This document shows positions 18,201-25,794 of a stretch of 52,538 bases of DNA, one piece after another. Location of the stretch: assembly GCA_949297285.1 (NCBI GenBank), contig CASFRL010000120.1, forward strand, positions 1 through 52,538, given 5' to 3'. Within the stretch, counting starts at the first letter, position 1. Each line of letters opens with the position of its first letter. The position numbers and the translations under genes were made by a program. Below the pieces are notes generated by a model. That model saw nothing but the letters and a program-made list of their open reading frames with translations, did no database searches and was not told the origin of the DNA. The DNA is from an uncultured Bacteroidales bacterium. Its GTDB lineage: Bacteria; Bacteroidota; Bacteroidia; Bacteroidales; Coprobacteraceae.

Positions 18201-18478
18201 GGCACCAGAATTTTCTGGTCAAAAACATTTTGTGGAACATCATAGGCAAGATTTACGATCTTTTTCTTATAGTAATCCCACAGGCCATTGAGAGACATCC
18301 ACTCCGTCCTTTCCATTTGTGGACGTGGATATTCATTCCAAACATTGTTCGGATTAATGTTTTCACCCCATTTACTCATGATAGGGGCTTGCTTACAAGT
18401 CCATTCTGCGGCGGTCAAGTGTGTAGCACTGACCATGATGAAAACAATAAATAAGGTTCTTAATGAGTTAATGTTCAT
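15218..18478 (-). CDS. Exported GH2-GH43 fusion glycoside hydrolase
   Basis: A roughly 1086-residue protein starting at the ATG at 18478 with a Sec signal (MNINSLRTLFIVFIMVSA). The first half is a complete GH2 enzyme: sugar-binding jelly-roll (about 60-225), Ig-like domain (about 226-320) and TIM barrel with acid/base E447 (VAYNEGCGQ) and nucleophile E515 (CGEYGG). A galactose-binding-like domain follows (about 630-770, YQDDDCEVYING). The C-terminal 300 residues resemble a GH43-type beta-propeller (LRDPYI, AWAPEFTYDE, EVEGPEVF with a likely acid Glu). Two activities may act on one branched glycan, such as galactose or arabinose decorations; the substrate is not evident. No susCD or regulator adjoins. 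The longer start at 18508 would overlap the promoter. Confidence 0.92.
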   Translation of the reverse strand: MNINSLRTLFIVFIMVSATHLTAAEWTCKQAPIMSKWGENINPNNVWNEYPRPQMERTEWMSLNGLWDYYKKKIVNLAYDVPQNVFDQKILVPYPVESALSGIMDTNFMENTHSTFIYRRTFTLPKSYKSKNILLHFGAVDWKCVVYINGQKAGSHSGGNDPFSLDITRWLKPEGEQEIQVCVTDPTNLGGQPIGKQTIKPGGCTYTPVSGIWQTVWIEPVSPLHIEDYLVTSDIDKGTVSVKVSATDPAATVSILIKDGRKTVAQLAGVNITQDHTIRIPEAKLWSPDSPHLYDMEILLYNADGIQTDRIKGYFGMRKISRGMVDGHPCLMLNNMPLYQFGVLDQGWWPDGLLTPPSDEGMRYDIEVIKSLGMNMIRKHLKVEPARWYYHCDKMGMLVWQDMPSGGDKGILGDKKTIQENFYEECKRIVNSLKKHPSIVVWVAYNEGCGQDASGNDLHTRRGVETIRQADNTRLINAASGWVDFEVGDIIDQHSYPVPSLQANPLNERVAVCGEYGGITLKVKNHLWKGSDMEYTSVPDSKALAERFNSYTSVLQGLQAQGLWASVYTQVSDVEQELNGLLTYDRKVFKIAPSERASVREEILRTIHNRSRQIIVLDAADTSDNEEWSYTTDTPSANWYTRDFDDSSWKKGKAGFGSGDAPNTFMRSTWNTSDIYIRRHFDIGNLTPKQIESLQLWIYQDDDCEVYINGIKAYEVKGWTTRYIIQPIAREALATLKPNSRNVIAIHAHQGSGGQYIDAGLRYKEYIPVEQYRVEILPQRQLMPEVKATDSVYLMSYFKASAQHLFYAYSYDGKKWTDINGSRPVFNAYDDEICLRDPYIRRVTHNGETKYHLVHTWGWDHPALFHWESNDLIHWTAANGGSHPDDGKIMLMDGHKGGPVSPNAWAPEFTYDEQTGTFYLYWSSRIGNRQVHHYCTTKDWLTFSTPAVYFDPGFTAIDMTILKDGDTYYAYYKDERNGEKTIRCATSKSLDPRVQRFVGSVPLLPSRYIEVEGPEVFPAIGGKGWFLYFDKFNGDRGVSYTGCTDPSQNKWYPIPDADIQNPTDVKHGSVEIISSAELEKLLNYYK

Positions 18479-18505
18479 AATATTTAAAAAATTATATATG
18501 AAGTA

Positions 18506-18513
18506 CAAAAATA
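18506..18513 (-). promoter_or_regulatory. Candidate -7 element for the GH2-GH43 gene
   Basis: The minus strand reads TATTTTTG, an exact TAnnTTTG match, 27 bp before the preferred ATG at 18478. No -33 TTTG at standard spacing. Its position argues against a start at 18508. Confidence 0.4.
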
Positions 18514-18854
18514 ACAGTTTATTATGGAATTCTTTGTATATTTTAGAAAAATACTAAATAAAATCTACCTTGATTTCCACTCTGCAAAATCAAATATTAT
18601 TTTATTTAACATTACAACCATTAATGTCAATAAACTTTCAACATTCATGAAGATACATCTTTAACCACTTGAAACATTTTGTTATCTCCATACTAAAATA
18701 CCACAGGGCAACAAAGGGATAATTACAGGAATACACTATTCCACACTCTTATTTCAAACAAAAATTTCGAATTATCAACATTGCTTTTATAAAACAAATA
18801 ACAAAATCTCTCTGGTACAATACAATTAAATAAAAAGCAAAAGTAAAATTTCTA
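18514..18854 (+). other. Gene-free A/T-rich interval
   Basis: About 340 bp between the divergent GH2-GH43 and DUF2148 genes. I found no plausible coding frame, RNA gene or strong hairpin in it; it probably holds regulatory DNA for both sides. Confidence 0.5.
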
Positions 18855-18886
18855 TATTACAAAAGAGTTTCATTACCTTTGTAATA
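18855..18886 (+). promoter_or_regulatory. Inverted repeat over the -7 box of the DUF2148-aguA-aguB unit
   Basis: TATTACAAA (18855-18863) and TTTGTAATA (18878-18886) are perfect 9-base complements 14 nt apart. The right arm overlaps TACCTTTG (18874-18881), an exact TAnnTTTG match. The DUF2148 ATG follows 18 bp later. The geometry suits a dimeric repressor that blocks the promoter; no regulator gene is adjacent. Confidence 0.55.
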
Positions 18887-18904
18887 ATAAAAACAAATAA
18901 TATT

Positions 18905-19447
18905 ATGATTATTGACGAAAGAACCTCCCGGCAATCTTATATACTGGATGCTGCCCGCCAAATAATGACGGCAGCTCGTACGGCACCCAAGGGGAAAGGT
19001 GTAGATATTATCGAAATTATAACTATTACCGGACAAGAAATCGAAATGCTTTCTCAAGAAATGAAGAAACTTTCGGAAGAGACAGGATTGAAATTTCTGA
19101 TCCGCGATTCTGAAAATATCTGCTCGGCCGATGCGCTGATCTTGATCGGAACAAAAGAACATAAGCAATCTTTAAATTGCGGATATTGTGGATTCTCGAC
19201 ATGCTCTGAAAAACCACACGATACACCGTGTGCCATAAATACAATAGATGTGGGCATCGCCATCGGATCGGCCTGCGCAAAAGCTGCAGATTTAAGGGTG
19301 GATAGCCGGGTCATGTTCTCTGCCGGATGGGCTGCCCAACGAATCGGATGGATGAAAGATTGTCACCAGATTATCGGAATTCCGATCAGTATATCCTCTA
19401 AAAATCCTTTTTTTGATCGAAAACCCAAAGAACCAGAAATAAAGTGA
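18905..19447 (+). CDS. DUF2148 (ferredoxin-domain-like) protein
   Basis: A 180-residue cytoplasmic protein. The N-terminal half resembles a nitroreductase-like start (LDAARQIMTAARTAPKGKG); the middle has a Cys-rich segment (CGYCGFSTC, then a Cys in DTPCAIN) likely to bind an iron-sulfur cluster, followed by DVGIAIGSACAKAADL. These are DUF2148 features; the biochemical role is unknown to me. Its stop overlaps the GTG start of aguA by 4 bp, so the two are translationally coupled, which is odd given that agmatine deiminase needs no redox partner. Confidence 0.88.
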   Translation: MIIDERTSRQSYILDAARQIMTAARTAPKGKGVDIIEIITITGQEIEMLSQEMKKLSEETGLKFLIRDSENICSADALILIGTKEHKQSLNCGYCGFSTCSEKPHDTPCAINTIDVGIAIGSACAKAADLRVDSRVMFSAGWAAQRIGWMKDCHQIIGIPISISSKNPFFDRKPKEPEIK

Positions 19448-20475
19448 AACAAGACTTCTATTTACCCGCTGAATGGGAAGAACAATCGGGTGTGCAATTG
19501 ACATGGCCTCACGCTGCAACAGACTGGAAACATATGCTAAAGGAGGTGCAGTCGTGCTTTGCAGAAATAGCTAAAGAGATCTCCCGCCGAGAAAAACTAT
19601 TGATCGTTGCTCCGAATATCGAAAGCGTAAAGAAACAAATACAATCAAAAGTCAATATCGAGAATATCTGCTTCTTTGAATGTGACACAAACGATACTTG
19701 GGCACGAGATCATGGGGGAATTTCTATTCTGGACAAAAACGGAAATGCAAGTATCATCGATTTCAAGTTCAATGGCTGGGGAATGAAATTCGCAGCACAT
19801 AAAGACAACCTTATTACCGGGAAAGCCTTCCGCTCCGGATTATTCAATGCCCAATATATAAATTGCCTGAATTTCGTCATCGAAGGCGGATCTATCGAAT
19901 CGGACGGGAAGGGTACATTGCTCACTACAAGCGAATGTCTGCTCTCTCCCAATCGTAATGGAGGATGGGACAAAGAGCAAATAGAAGAATACCTGAAAAC
20001 GACTTTGGGAATGTCTCGAGTCTTATGGTTGGATTATGGTTTTTTGGAGGGAGACGATACCGACAGTCATATCGACACATTGGCAAGATTTTGTCCCAAT
20101 GACACAATCGTTTATGTGCAATGCAACGACCCGAAAGACAGCCATTATGAATCTTTAAAAAAGATGGAATCTCAATTGCAAAGTTTCCGGACAAAAGAAA
20201 ATAAACCTTTCAGACTCTTACCTCTGCCGATGGCAGATAAAATTGTCTTCGACAATGAACGGTTACCGGCAACTTATGCCAACTTTCTAATTATAAATAA
20301 TGCCGTTCTATACCCTACCTATAACCAACCGGAAAATGATAGACGGGCAGCAGAGGTATTGGCAACAGCTTTCCCCGATCGCGAAATTGTCGGAATAGAT
20401 TGCCGAGCACTGATCAAACAGCACGGTTCTTTGCACTGTGTTACCATGCAATATCCCAAAAACGTAATAAAATAA
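19444..20475 (+). CDS. aguA: Agmatine deiminase
   Basis: A 343-residue guanidino-group hydrolase that turns agmatine into N-carbamoylputrescine plus ammonia. It starts with LPAEWEEQSGVQLTWPH and shows DTNDTWARDHGG, VIEGGSIESDG and DYGFLEGDDTDSHID; the catalytic Cys is in HGSLHCVTMQYP near the C-terminus. The start is GTG inside the DUF2148 stop (GTGA overlap). aguB follows 9 bp downstream, giving the two-step route from agmatine to putrescine. Confidence 0.96.
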   Translation: MKQDFYLPAEWEEQSGVQLTWPHAATDWKHMLKEVQSCFAEIAKEISRREKLLIVAPNIESVKKQIQSKVNIENICFFECDTNDTWARDHGGISILDKNGNASIIDFKFNGWGMKFAAHKDNLITGKAFRSGLFNAQYINCLNFVIEGGSIESDGKGTLLTTSECLLSPNRNGGWDKEQIEEYLKTTLGMSRVLWLDYGFLEGDDTDSHIDTLARFCPNDTIVYVQCNDPKDSHYESLKKMESQLQSFRTKENKPFRLLPLPMADKIVFDNERLPATYANFLIINNAVLYPTYNQPENDRRAAEVLATAFPDREIVGIDCRALIKQHGSLHCVTMQYPKNVIK

Positions 20476-20484
20476 ATCGTACTT

Positions 20485-21372
20485 ATGGAGAAAAAGATAA
20501 AAGTCGGACTCATCCAGCAATCCAATACGAATGATATACATGCAAATATGCAACGATTGAAAAACAATATAGAAGAGTGTGCCCGTAAAGGCGCCGAACT
20601 CGTTGTATTGCAAGAGTTACATAACAGTGTTTATTTTTGCCAAACCGAAGACACCCGTTTATTCGACCTTGCAGAGACTATTCCGGGTCCTTCTACCCGT
20701 TTTTTCGGCGAGATAGCCCGTTCTTGCAGTATTGTATTGGTAACTTCACTATTCGAAAAAAGAGCCGCAGGATTATATCACAATACGGCAGTAGTTTTCG
20801 ATACCGATGGCAGCATTGCCGGGAAATATCGAAAAATGCACATCCCCGATGATCCGGCATATTATGAAAAGTTCTATTTTACACCGGGAGATCTCGGGTT
20901 TGAACCCATACAAACGTCTATCGGGAAACTCGGAGTATTGGTATGCTGGGATCAATGGTACCCTGAAGCTGCCCGTCTTATGGCGTTAAAAGGTGCCGAT
21001 CTCCTCATCTATCCGACAGCTATCGGATGGGAAAGCAGCGATACCGAAGATGAGAAAGAACGTCAACGCAACGCATGGATCATATCGCAACGAGGACATG
21101 CCGTAGCCAACGGGTTACCCGTTATTTCGGTAAACCGCACGGGGCATGAACCGGATCCGTCGGGACAAACGAACGGAATCTTATTCTGGGGCAGCAGTTT
21201 TGTCGCCGGCCCGCAAGGAGAGTTTTTGGCTCAAGCCTCTGACAACCGGGAAGAGAACCTTGTTGTCGAAATCGATTTAAACCGGTCAGAAAATGTTCGT
21301 CGTTGGTGGCCATTTTTAAGAGATCGAAGAATCGAAGAATACGGGAATATAACAAAACGTTTTATCGATTGA
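20485..21372 (+). CDS. aguB: N-carbamoylputrescine amidase
   Basis: A 295-residue nitrilase-superfamily amidase that hydrolyses N-carbamoylputrescine to putrescine, CO2 and ammonia. The Glu-Lys-Cys triad is visible in VVLQELHN, KYRKMHIPDD and VLVCWDQWYPE. Length and motifs match plant and bacterial AguB. It is the last gene of the DUF2148-aguA-aguB unit. Putrescine from here could supply the carboxynorspermidine route ending in nspC, found further along the window. Confidence 0.96.
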   Translation: MEKKIKVGLIQQSNTNDIHANMQRLKNNIEECARKGAELVVLQELHNSVYFCQTEDTRLFDLAETIPGPSTRFFGEIARSCSIVLVTSLFEKRAAGLYHNTAVVFDTDGSIAGKYRKMHIPDDPAYYEKFYFTPGDLGFEPIQTSIGKLGVLVCWDQWYPEAARLMALKGADLLIYPTAIGWESSDTEDEKERQRNAWIISQRGHAVANGLPVISVNRTGHEPDPSGQTNGILFWGSSFVAGPQGEFLAQASDNREENLVVEIDLNRSENVRRWWPFLRDRRIEEYGNITKRFID

Positions 21373-21479
21373 CGAGCCTCTCCCACTCTTCCGTTTTTTA
21401 GGGAAAGGGCTCGGTAAATCACCCCAAAAAAGCTCCTGCTAATAAGTCTTTCAATATTTATAACAAAATCGATAACCGC

Positions 21480-21515
21480 TTTGCTTCAAGAAAAAAATAC
21501 ATTTTTGTAACTTTG
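21480..21515 (+). promoter_or_regulatory. Candidate promoter of the flavodiiron gene
   Basis: TAACTTTG (21508-21515) matches TAnnTTTG exactly; TTTG at 21480-21483 is 24 nt upstream, a little longer than usual. It overlaps the TTG at 21513, supporting translation from the ATG at 21543. Confidence 0.5.
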
Positions 21516-21542
21516 CAGCTGTTAATAAATAAAGGAGAAAAT

Positions 21543-22736
21543 ATGACATCTATCACAGAAATCAGTACCGACATCCATTACGTAGGAGTAAATGACCGAA
21601 CCAAACACTTGTTCGAAGGATTATGGCCTTTACCTCTCGGAGTCTCTTATAATTCATATTTGATCATTGATAAGAGCGTTGTTCTGGTCGATACCGTAGA
21701 TCATTGTTATACAGACCTGTTTTTTGAAAAAATAAAAAGTATCTTGGGAGAAAGGCCTATCGATTATTTGGTTGTAAACCATATGGAACCAGACCATTCT
21801 GCATCGATAAACGATCTCTGTCGCATATATCCTGATATAAAAATTATAGGGAATAACAAAACGATCGGAATGATTGAAGGTTTTTACGGAATCTCTGAAA
21901 AATTTCATGAAGTAAAAGATGGCGAACAGCTCTCCTTAGGAGAAAAAAGTCTTACGTTTTACATGACACCTATGGTGCATTGGCCTGAAACGATGATGAC
22001 TTACTGCGAAAATAACAAAATCCTTTTCTCCGGAGATGCATTCGGGTGTTTCGGCACATTGGACGGAGGAATCGTCGATTACCAAATGAATACCGAAAAA
22101 TATTGGGACGAAATGTTCCGGTATTATTCGAACATAGTAGGTAAATACGGCTCTCCTGTACAAAAAGCTCTTGCAAAACTTTCCGGATTAGATATACAAA
22201 TGATCTGCCCGACACACGGTCCGGTATGGAAAGATGAAATTTCAAAAGTCATAGACATTTATAATCGGTTAAGCCTGTATGAAGGTGAAGAGGGAGTTGT
22301 TATCGCATACGGAAGCATGTATGGAAATACCGAACGGATGGCTGAAGTCATTGCTCGAGAATTAGCAACTCAAGGGATTAAAAATATTGTCATGCACAAT
22401 GTATCCAAGTCAGATATGTCATATATCTTACGCGATATATTCAAATACAAAGGTCTAATTATCGGTAGTCCGACATATACAAACGAATTGTTCCCCAATG
22501 TAGAATCCCTGATTTCCAAATTGGAAACCCGTGACATGAAAAATAGGATATTCGGATATTTCGGTTCATTTACATGGGCTGGTGCCGCAGTAAAACGGTT
22601 ATCGGCTTTTGCAGAACGAATGAAGTGGGATGTTACGGGAGAACCCGTAGAGATGAAACAAGGAATCACGCCGGAAAAAGTTGCCCAATGTAAAGAATTA
22701 GCCAATGCTATGGCCGCTAAGCTGAAACGGCAATAA
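21543..22736 (+). CDS. Flavodiiron protein (FprA/A-type flavoprotein)
   Basis: A 397-residue cytoplasmic enzyme that reduces O2 to water and/or NO to N2O. The N-terminal metallo-beta-lactamase fold has the di-iron ligands in NHMEPDHS, MVHWPET, FSGDAFG and CPTHGPVW. The C-terminal flavodoxin domain binds FMN (IAYGSMYGNTERMA, SPTYTNEL, YFGSFTWAGAAVK). No rubredoxin domain is attached, so electrons must come from a separate donor. The ATG at 21543 gives the family N-terminus; the TTG at 21513 does not. It probably protects an anaerobe from oxygen. Confidence 0.96.
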   Translation: MTSITEISTDIHYVGVNDRTKHLFEGLWPLPLGVSYNSYLIIDKSVVLVDTVDHCYTDLFFEKIKSILGERPIDYLVVNHMEPDHSASINDLCRIYPDIKIIGNNKTIGMIEGFYGISEKFHEVKDGEQLSLGEKSLTFYMTPMVHWPETMMTYCENNKILFSGDAFGCFGTLDGGIVDYQMNTEKYWDEMFRYYSNIVGKYGSPVQKALAKLSGLDIQMICPTHGPVWKDEISKVIDIYNRLSLYEGEEGVVIAYGSMYGNTERMAEVIARELATQGIKNIVMHNVSKSDMSYILRDIFKYKGLIIGSPTYTNELFPNVESLISKLETRDMKNRIFGYFGSFTWAGAAVKRLSAFAERMKWDVTGEPVEMKQGITPEKVAQCKELANAMAAKLKRQ

Positions 22737-22761
22737 ATTTTTTAGAAAAAGATTCTCTTAT

Positions 22762-22817
22762 AAAAAGGTTTCGGGATATGTTTCTCAAAAATAAAGAACA
22801 TATCCCGAAACCTTTTT
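22762..22817. terminator. Bidirectional terminator between convergent genes
   Basis: Two perfectly complementary 21-base arms (22762-22782 and 22797-22817; core GGTTTCGGGATATG) with a 14-nt loop. A-rich on the left and T-rich on the right, so it can end both the flavodiiron message and the aquaporin message. Confidence 0.9.
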
Positions 22818-22854
22818 TAATTTATCACGCTTAATATTTCTGCACAACGCAAAA

Positions 22855-23538
22855 TCATGCCTTATCGCATGCAAGGAATTTCCATACCGCCGCACTCAAT
22901 GCTGCTCCGATAAGCGGCGCGACAATAAACAGCCATAACTGAGATAAGGCCTCTCCTCCTTGGAACAATGCCGGCCCGATACTACGTGCTGGATTTACAG
23001 AAGTTCCCGTTATAGGTATACAGACGATATGTACCAAAACTAAAGTCAGACCAATAGCCAATCCGGCTAAATTTCCGGCTCCTTTTTTCTCATCGGTAGA
23101 ACCGAGTACCACTAAAACAAAAATGAATGTAAATACAAGCTCTGCGATAAATGCCTGCCACATCATTCCTTCGGAATAAGTATTTGCACCGGTCTCTGTC
23201 GGGCCTCCATGTGCTCCGGTCGATACAAGAAGATAAAGAATCAATGAACCGATAATTGCACCTATGACTTGAAACAACATATACATGCCGGCATCTTTTT
23301 TATCCATTCTGCCCGATAAAAATACCCCCAAGGTAATTGCCGGATTTATATGGCAACCCGATATTCCACCTATGGCATAAGCCATGGCTACGACAGACAA
23401 ACCAAAAGCCAATGCTACTCCGATCGTGCCCACTCCGGCCCCAACAGAACCGGTTACACTCCCCGCAAAAACAGCACTGCCACACCCCATTAGGACAAGC
23501 ACCATAGTCCCAATCATTTCTGCAATGTACTTTTTCAT
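22855..23538 (-). CDS. aqpZ: Aquaporin Z-type channel
   Basis: A 227-residue six-helix channel of the MIP family. Both NPA boxes are present (CHINPAITLG and SVNPARSIGPA), and the first helix reads MKKYIAEMIGTMVLVLMGCGSA. The ATG at 23538 gives the family N-terminus; an upstream TTG-type extension to 23634 adds a Cys-rich stretch foreign to the family. Water is the most likely substrate; glycerol facilitators are usually longer. It stands alone. Confidence 0.94.
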   Translation of the reverse strand: MKKYIAEMIGTMVLVLMGCGSAVFAGSVTGSVGAGVGTIGVALAFGLSVVAMAYAIGGISGCHINPAITLGVFLSGRMDKKDAGMYMLFQVIGAIIGSLILYLLVSTGAHGGPTETGANTYSEGMMWQAFIAELVFTFIFVLVVLGSTDEKKGAGNLAGLAIGLTLVLVHIVCIPITGTSVNPARSIGPALFQGGEALSQLWLFIVAPLIGAALSAAVWKFLACDKA

Positions 23539-23765
23539 AATCCAATCATTAAAGTTAACAATTAAATATAGGGAAAGGCAAATACAAAGGCAAACGGAAA
23601 TACAGTTTTCAGGTTTTCCTATGTCAAGCCGCATCCCATATTTCGTAAATATAGCAAAATATAATTGGAATATTTGTTAAAATATGAAATATCTTTATTC
23701 TACAAGCCGATAAAAAAGAATCCTGAAGGGTTTGCCGATTTATCAAACGTCAATGTACAAAGGGA

Positions 23766-25058
23766 TCAAAACCCGAATCTCAACCCGATTTGCAGATTTA
23801 CATTGAAAGGTTTTTCTTTTCGAATAGTAGCAACATCTGTCCCGTCATCAAAATAGTACACAACTCCCGGTTCGGCATAAAGACCCAAATAGTCTGTGAT
23901 ATTGAACTGGGCTCCAAGAGATGCGAGAATCGAGCCTTGCAATCTGTCAACATCCAGATGTTCATCTCCGACAAAAGATAAGTCATTCTGCATCTCATAA
24001 TGTGTTTGCAATTGTGATTTCACACATTTCTCGATCATTCCTCCGGCCGACAGATACAGCGAAAGATATTTTTTCTTTACCAAATAACACCCGGCCTTCA
24101 ACGGAATTCCCAAATAGTGCAGTTTCTGTTCTTGGAAATAATAGACATCTCCTCCAGCTTTCAAATCGGAAGACAATAAAGTATATACGAGCCCTGTTTC
24201 CAAAGAAAACCGATTTGATATATCTTTTCGTAATGAAACCCCGAATGTAATGGGGAAATGATGTTTCACACTTGTTGAGGTTTCTGTATTGATATTCTTA
24301 AACATAATCTGCTGATAGGCCAACTCTGTCCTATAATTCTCTACTTTTTCACTATTTTCTGCCTGTAAAAGATTCAGTCCACGAGAAGTCGCTCCAGAAC
24401 GGTCAAGATTACTAAATCCGTAATGATTTTCTGCCGAGGTCATCATACTATTCCCTACGGAAACCCCGATCGACCATCCCCGTTTTTTTTCATTTCTATC
24501 TTTCACCTCAAAATCTCTATGAACAGGCATATTCCGAAGTGAATGACTCTCATCTTTTTGCAGAACACTTTTCGATTCAGATTCAGATAATTTTTTCTCT
24601 TTTGTCTCCGGCACACTTTCGATATTATCGACTGGCGGCTCGGTCATTTCTTCTTCTTTTGCCACATCGACCGGCTGCTGTAAGTCAGGAATCTCTTTCA
24701 CTTTCAGATTTCCGACACGGGCATCTGCGATTTTTCGATTATATATCGGTGTCGTTTCTGAGGATACTTTTGAGGATACTTCATTATTATCTTCATGAAG
24801 CAATATCTTATCGGCAGAAGTCTTTGCCACAGGGACTTCTGATTCGGGAGTGAACACAAAGAAATAGAGACCGATTAACGGCAACAATAAAACTGCTGCG
24901 GCTACGGCAATTCTAAAAAAGAACTGTCTATTTCTTTTTTGCGTTGTCCCGAAAGCCAACTCTTCGTCCAATTTTTCCCATATATCGGCAGGAGGTGTTT
25001 CTGTATAACCCTCCATCCTGTCACGGAATTTTACAGTCCATCGATCTTTTTGTTCCAT
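23766..25058 (-). CDS. Dual-membrane-spanning anti-sigma protein (Dma-type)
   Basis: A 430-residue protein with an unusual layout. Residues 1-45 are cytoplasmic and anti-sigma-like (ETPPADIWEKLDEEL); 46-69 form one membrane helix; about 70-190 are a polar, Glu/Lys/Ser-rich linker; about 194-430 form an outer-membrane beta-barrel (GWSIGVSVGNSMM start, terminal GLRFGF ending in Phe). One chain would therefore span inner membrane, periplasm and outer membrane. Such dual-membrane-spanning anti-sigma factors are known in Bacteroides thetaiotaomicron, where they control sigma factors linked to vesiculation. The gene overlaps the sigma gene by 28 bp, implying coupled translation. Confidence 0.85.
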   Translation of the reverse strand: MEQKDRWTVKFRDRMEGYTETPPADIWEKLDEELAFGTTQKRNRQFFFRIAVAAAVLLLPLIGLYFFVFTPESEVPVAKTSADKILLHEDNNEVSSKVSSETTPIYNRKIADARVGNLKVKEIPDLQQPVDVAKEEEMTEPPVDNIESVPETKEKKLSESESKSVLQKDESHSLRNMPVHRDFEVKDRNEKKRGWSIGVSVGNSMMTSAENHYGFSNLDRSGATSRGLNLLQAENSEKVENYRTELAYQQIMFKNINTETSTSVKHHFPITFGVSLRKDISNRFSLETGLVYTLLSSDLKAGGDVYYFQEQKLHYLGIPLKAGCYLVKKKYLSLYLSAGGMIEKCVKSQLQTHYEMQNDLSFVGDEHLDVDRLQGSILASLGAQFNITDYLGLYAEPGVVYYFDDGTDVATIRKEKPFNVNLQIGLRFGF

Positions 25059-25609
25059 GCATCTGTTTCCATTAAATACTTTTTTATTTTCTTTGCCAGT
25101 ATAATCCGGGCACGATAAAGTTGCGAAGAAGAAGTCTTCTCACTGATTTTCAATAAATCGGCGATTTCTTTATGAGATTTTTCTTCAAAGGTGTACAGAT
25201 TGAATACTGTTCGATAGCCGGAAGGCAATTCCGATATGAAATTCATTAATACGTCCTGCGGAATTCTTTCCAAATCATCACCTTCACTTTCAGGATCAAC
25301 AATATCCGGTATTTCATCTAAAGTCAAAACCTGATTTATTTTTCCATTTTTGCGCAGATATTCTAATGCTGTATTAACCATAACGCGGCTCAACCATGCT
25401 TTCAAAGAACCTTTACCCCGGTAATCGAATTTGTCAAAAGATGTGAATATTCGAAGAAAACCATCATGCAATATATCTTTTGCGGTTTCTCGATCTCCAG
25501 AATAGCGAATGCAAAGAGCGTATAAAGAGCCTGCATACAACTCATATAATTGTTTCTGTGCAAACCGATCTTTTTGTCTACAATGCTCAATCAATTCTTC
25601 TTCGCTCAT
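25031..25609 (-). CDS. ECF-type RNA polymerase sigma factor
   Basis: A 192-residue sigma-70 family member with region 2 (AKDILHDGFLRIFTSFDKFDYRGKGSLKAWLSRV) written here only by its ends, a short acidic linker (DIVDPESEGDD), and region 4 (ELPSGYRTVFNLYTFEEKS, then HKEIADLLKISEKT). Regions 1 and 3 are absent, as in extracytoplasmic-function factors. Its 3' end overlaps the dual-membrane anti-sigma gene, so it is probably held at the inner membrane until the outer-membrane barrel senses a change. It is divergent from the NigD-like lipoprotein. Confidence 0.95.
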   Translation of the reverse strand: MSEEELIEHCRQKDRFAQKQLYELYAGSLYALCIRYSGDRETAKDILHDGFLRIFTSFDKFDYRGKGSLKAWLSRVMVNTALEYLRKNGKINQVLTLDEIPDIVDPESEGDDLERIPQDVLMNFISELPSGYRTVFNLYTFEEKSHKEIADLLKISEKTSSSQLYRARIILAKKIKKYLMETDAWNKKIDGL

Positions 25610-25656
25610 TCCTGTTCAAAAATCACACTTTAATTTATAAATGCAGAAAATGTAAA

Positions 25657-25720
25657 AATACTGCATCAAACACATGAGAAAACATCTTTTTAACTCTTTA
25701 ACATTTTTAGATGCAGTATT
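25657..25720. promoter_or_regulatory. Inverted repeat between divergent sigma factor and nigD-like genes
   Basis: AATACTGCATC (25657-25667) and GATGCAGTATT (25710-25720) are perfect 11-base complements separated by 42 nt; a partial third copy (ATGCAG) occurs at 25641. Two spaced operator half-regions or sites for a regulator acting on both divergent genes are possible readings. Confidence 0.4.
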
Positions 25721-25794
25721 CTGAACAAACTAACATTTACATTACAAACAAAGACAAAAAACGAACTGAGAATAATAATTTAAAAAAAATATCT

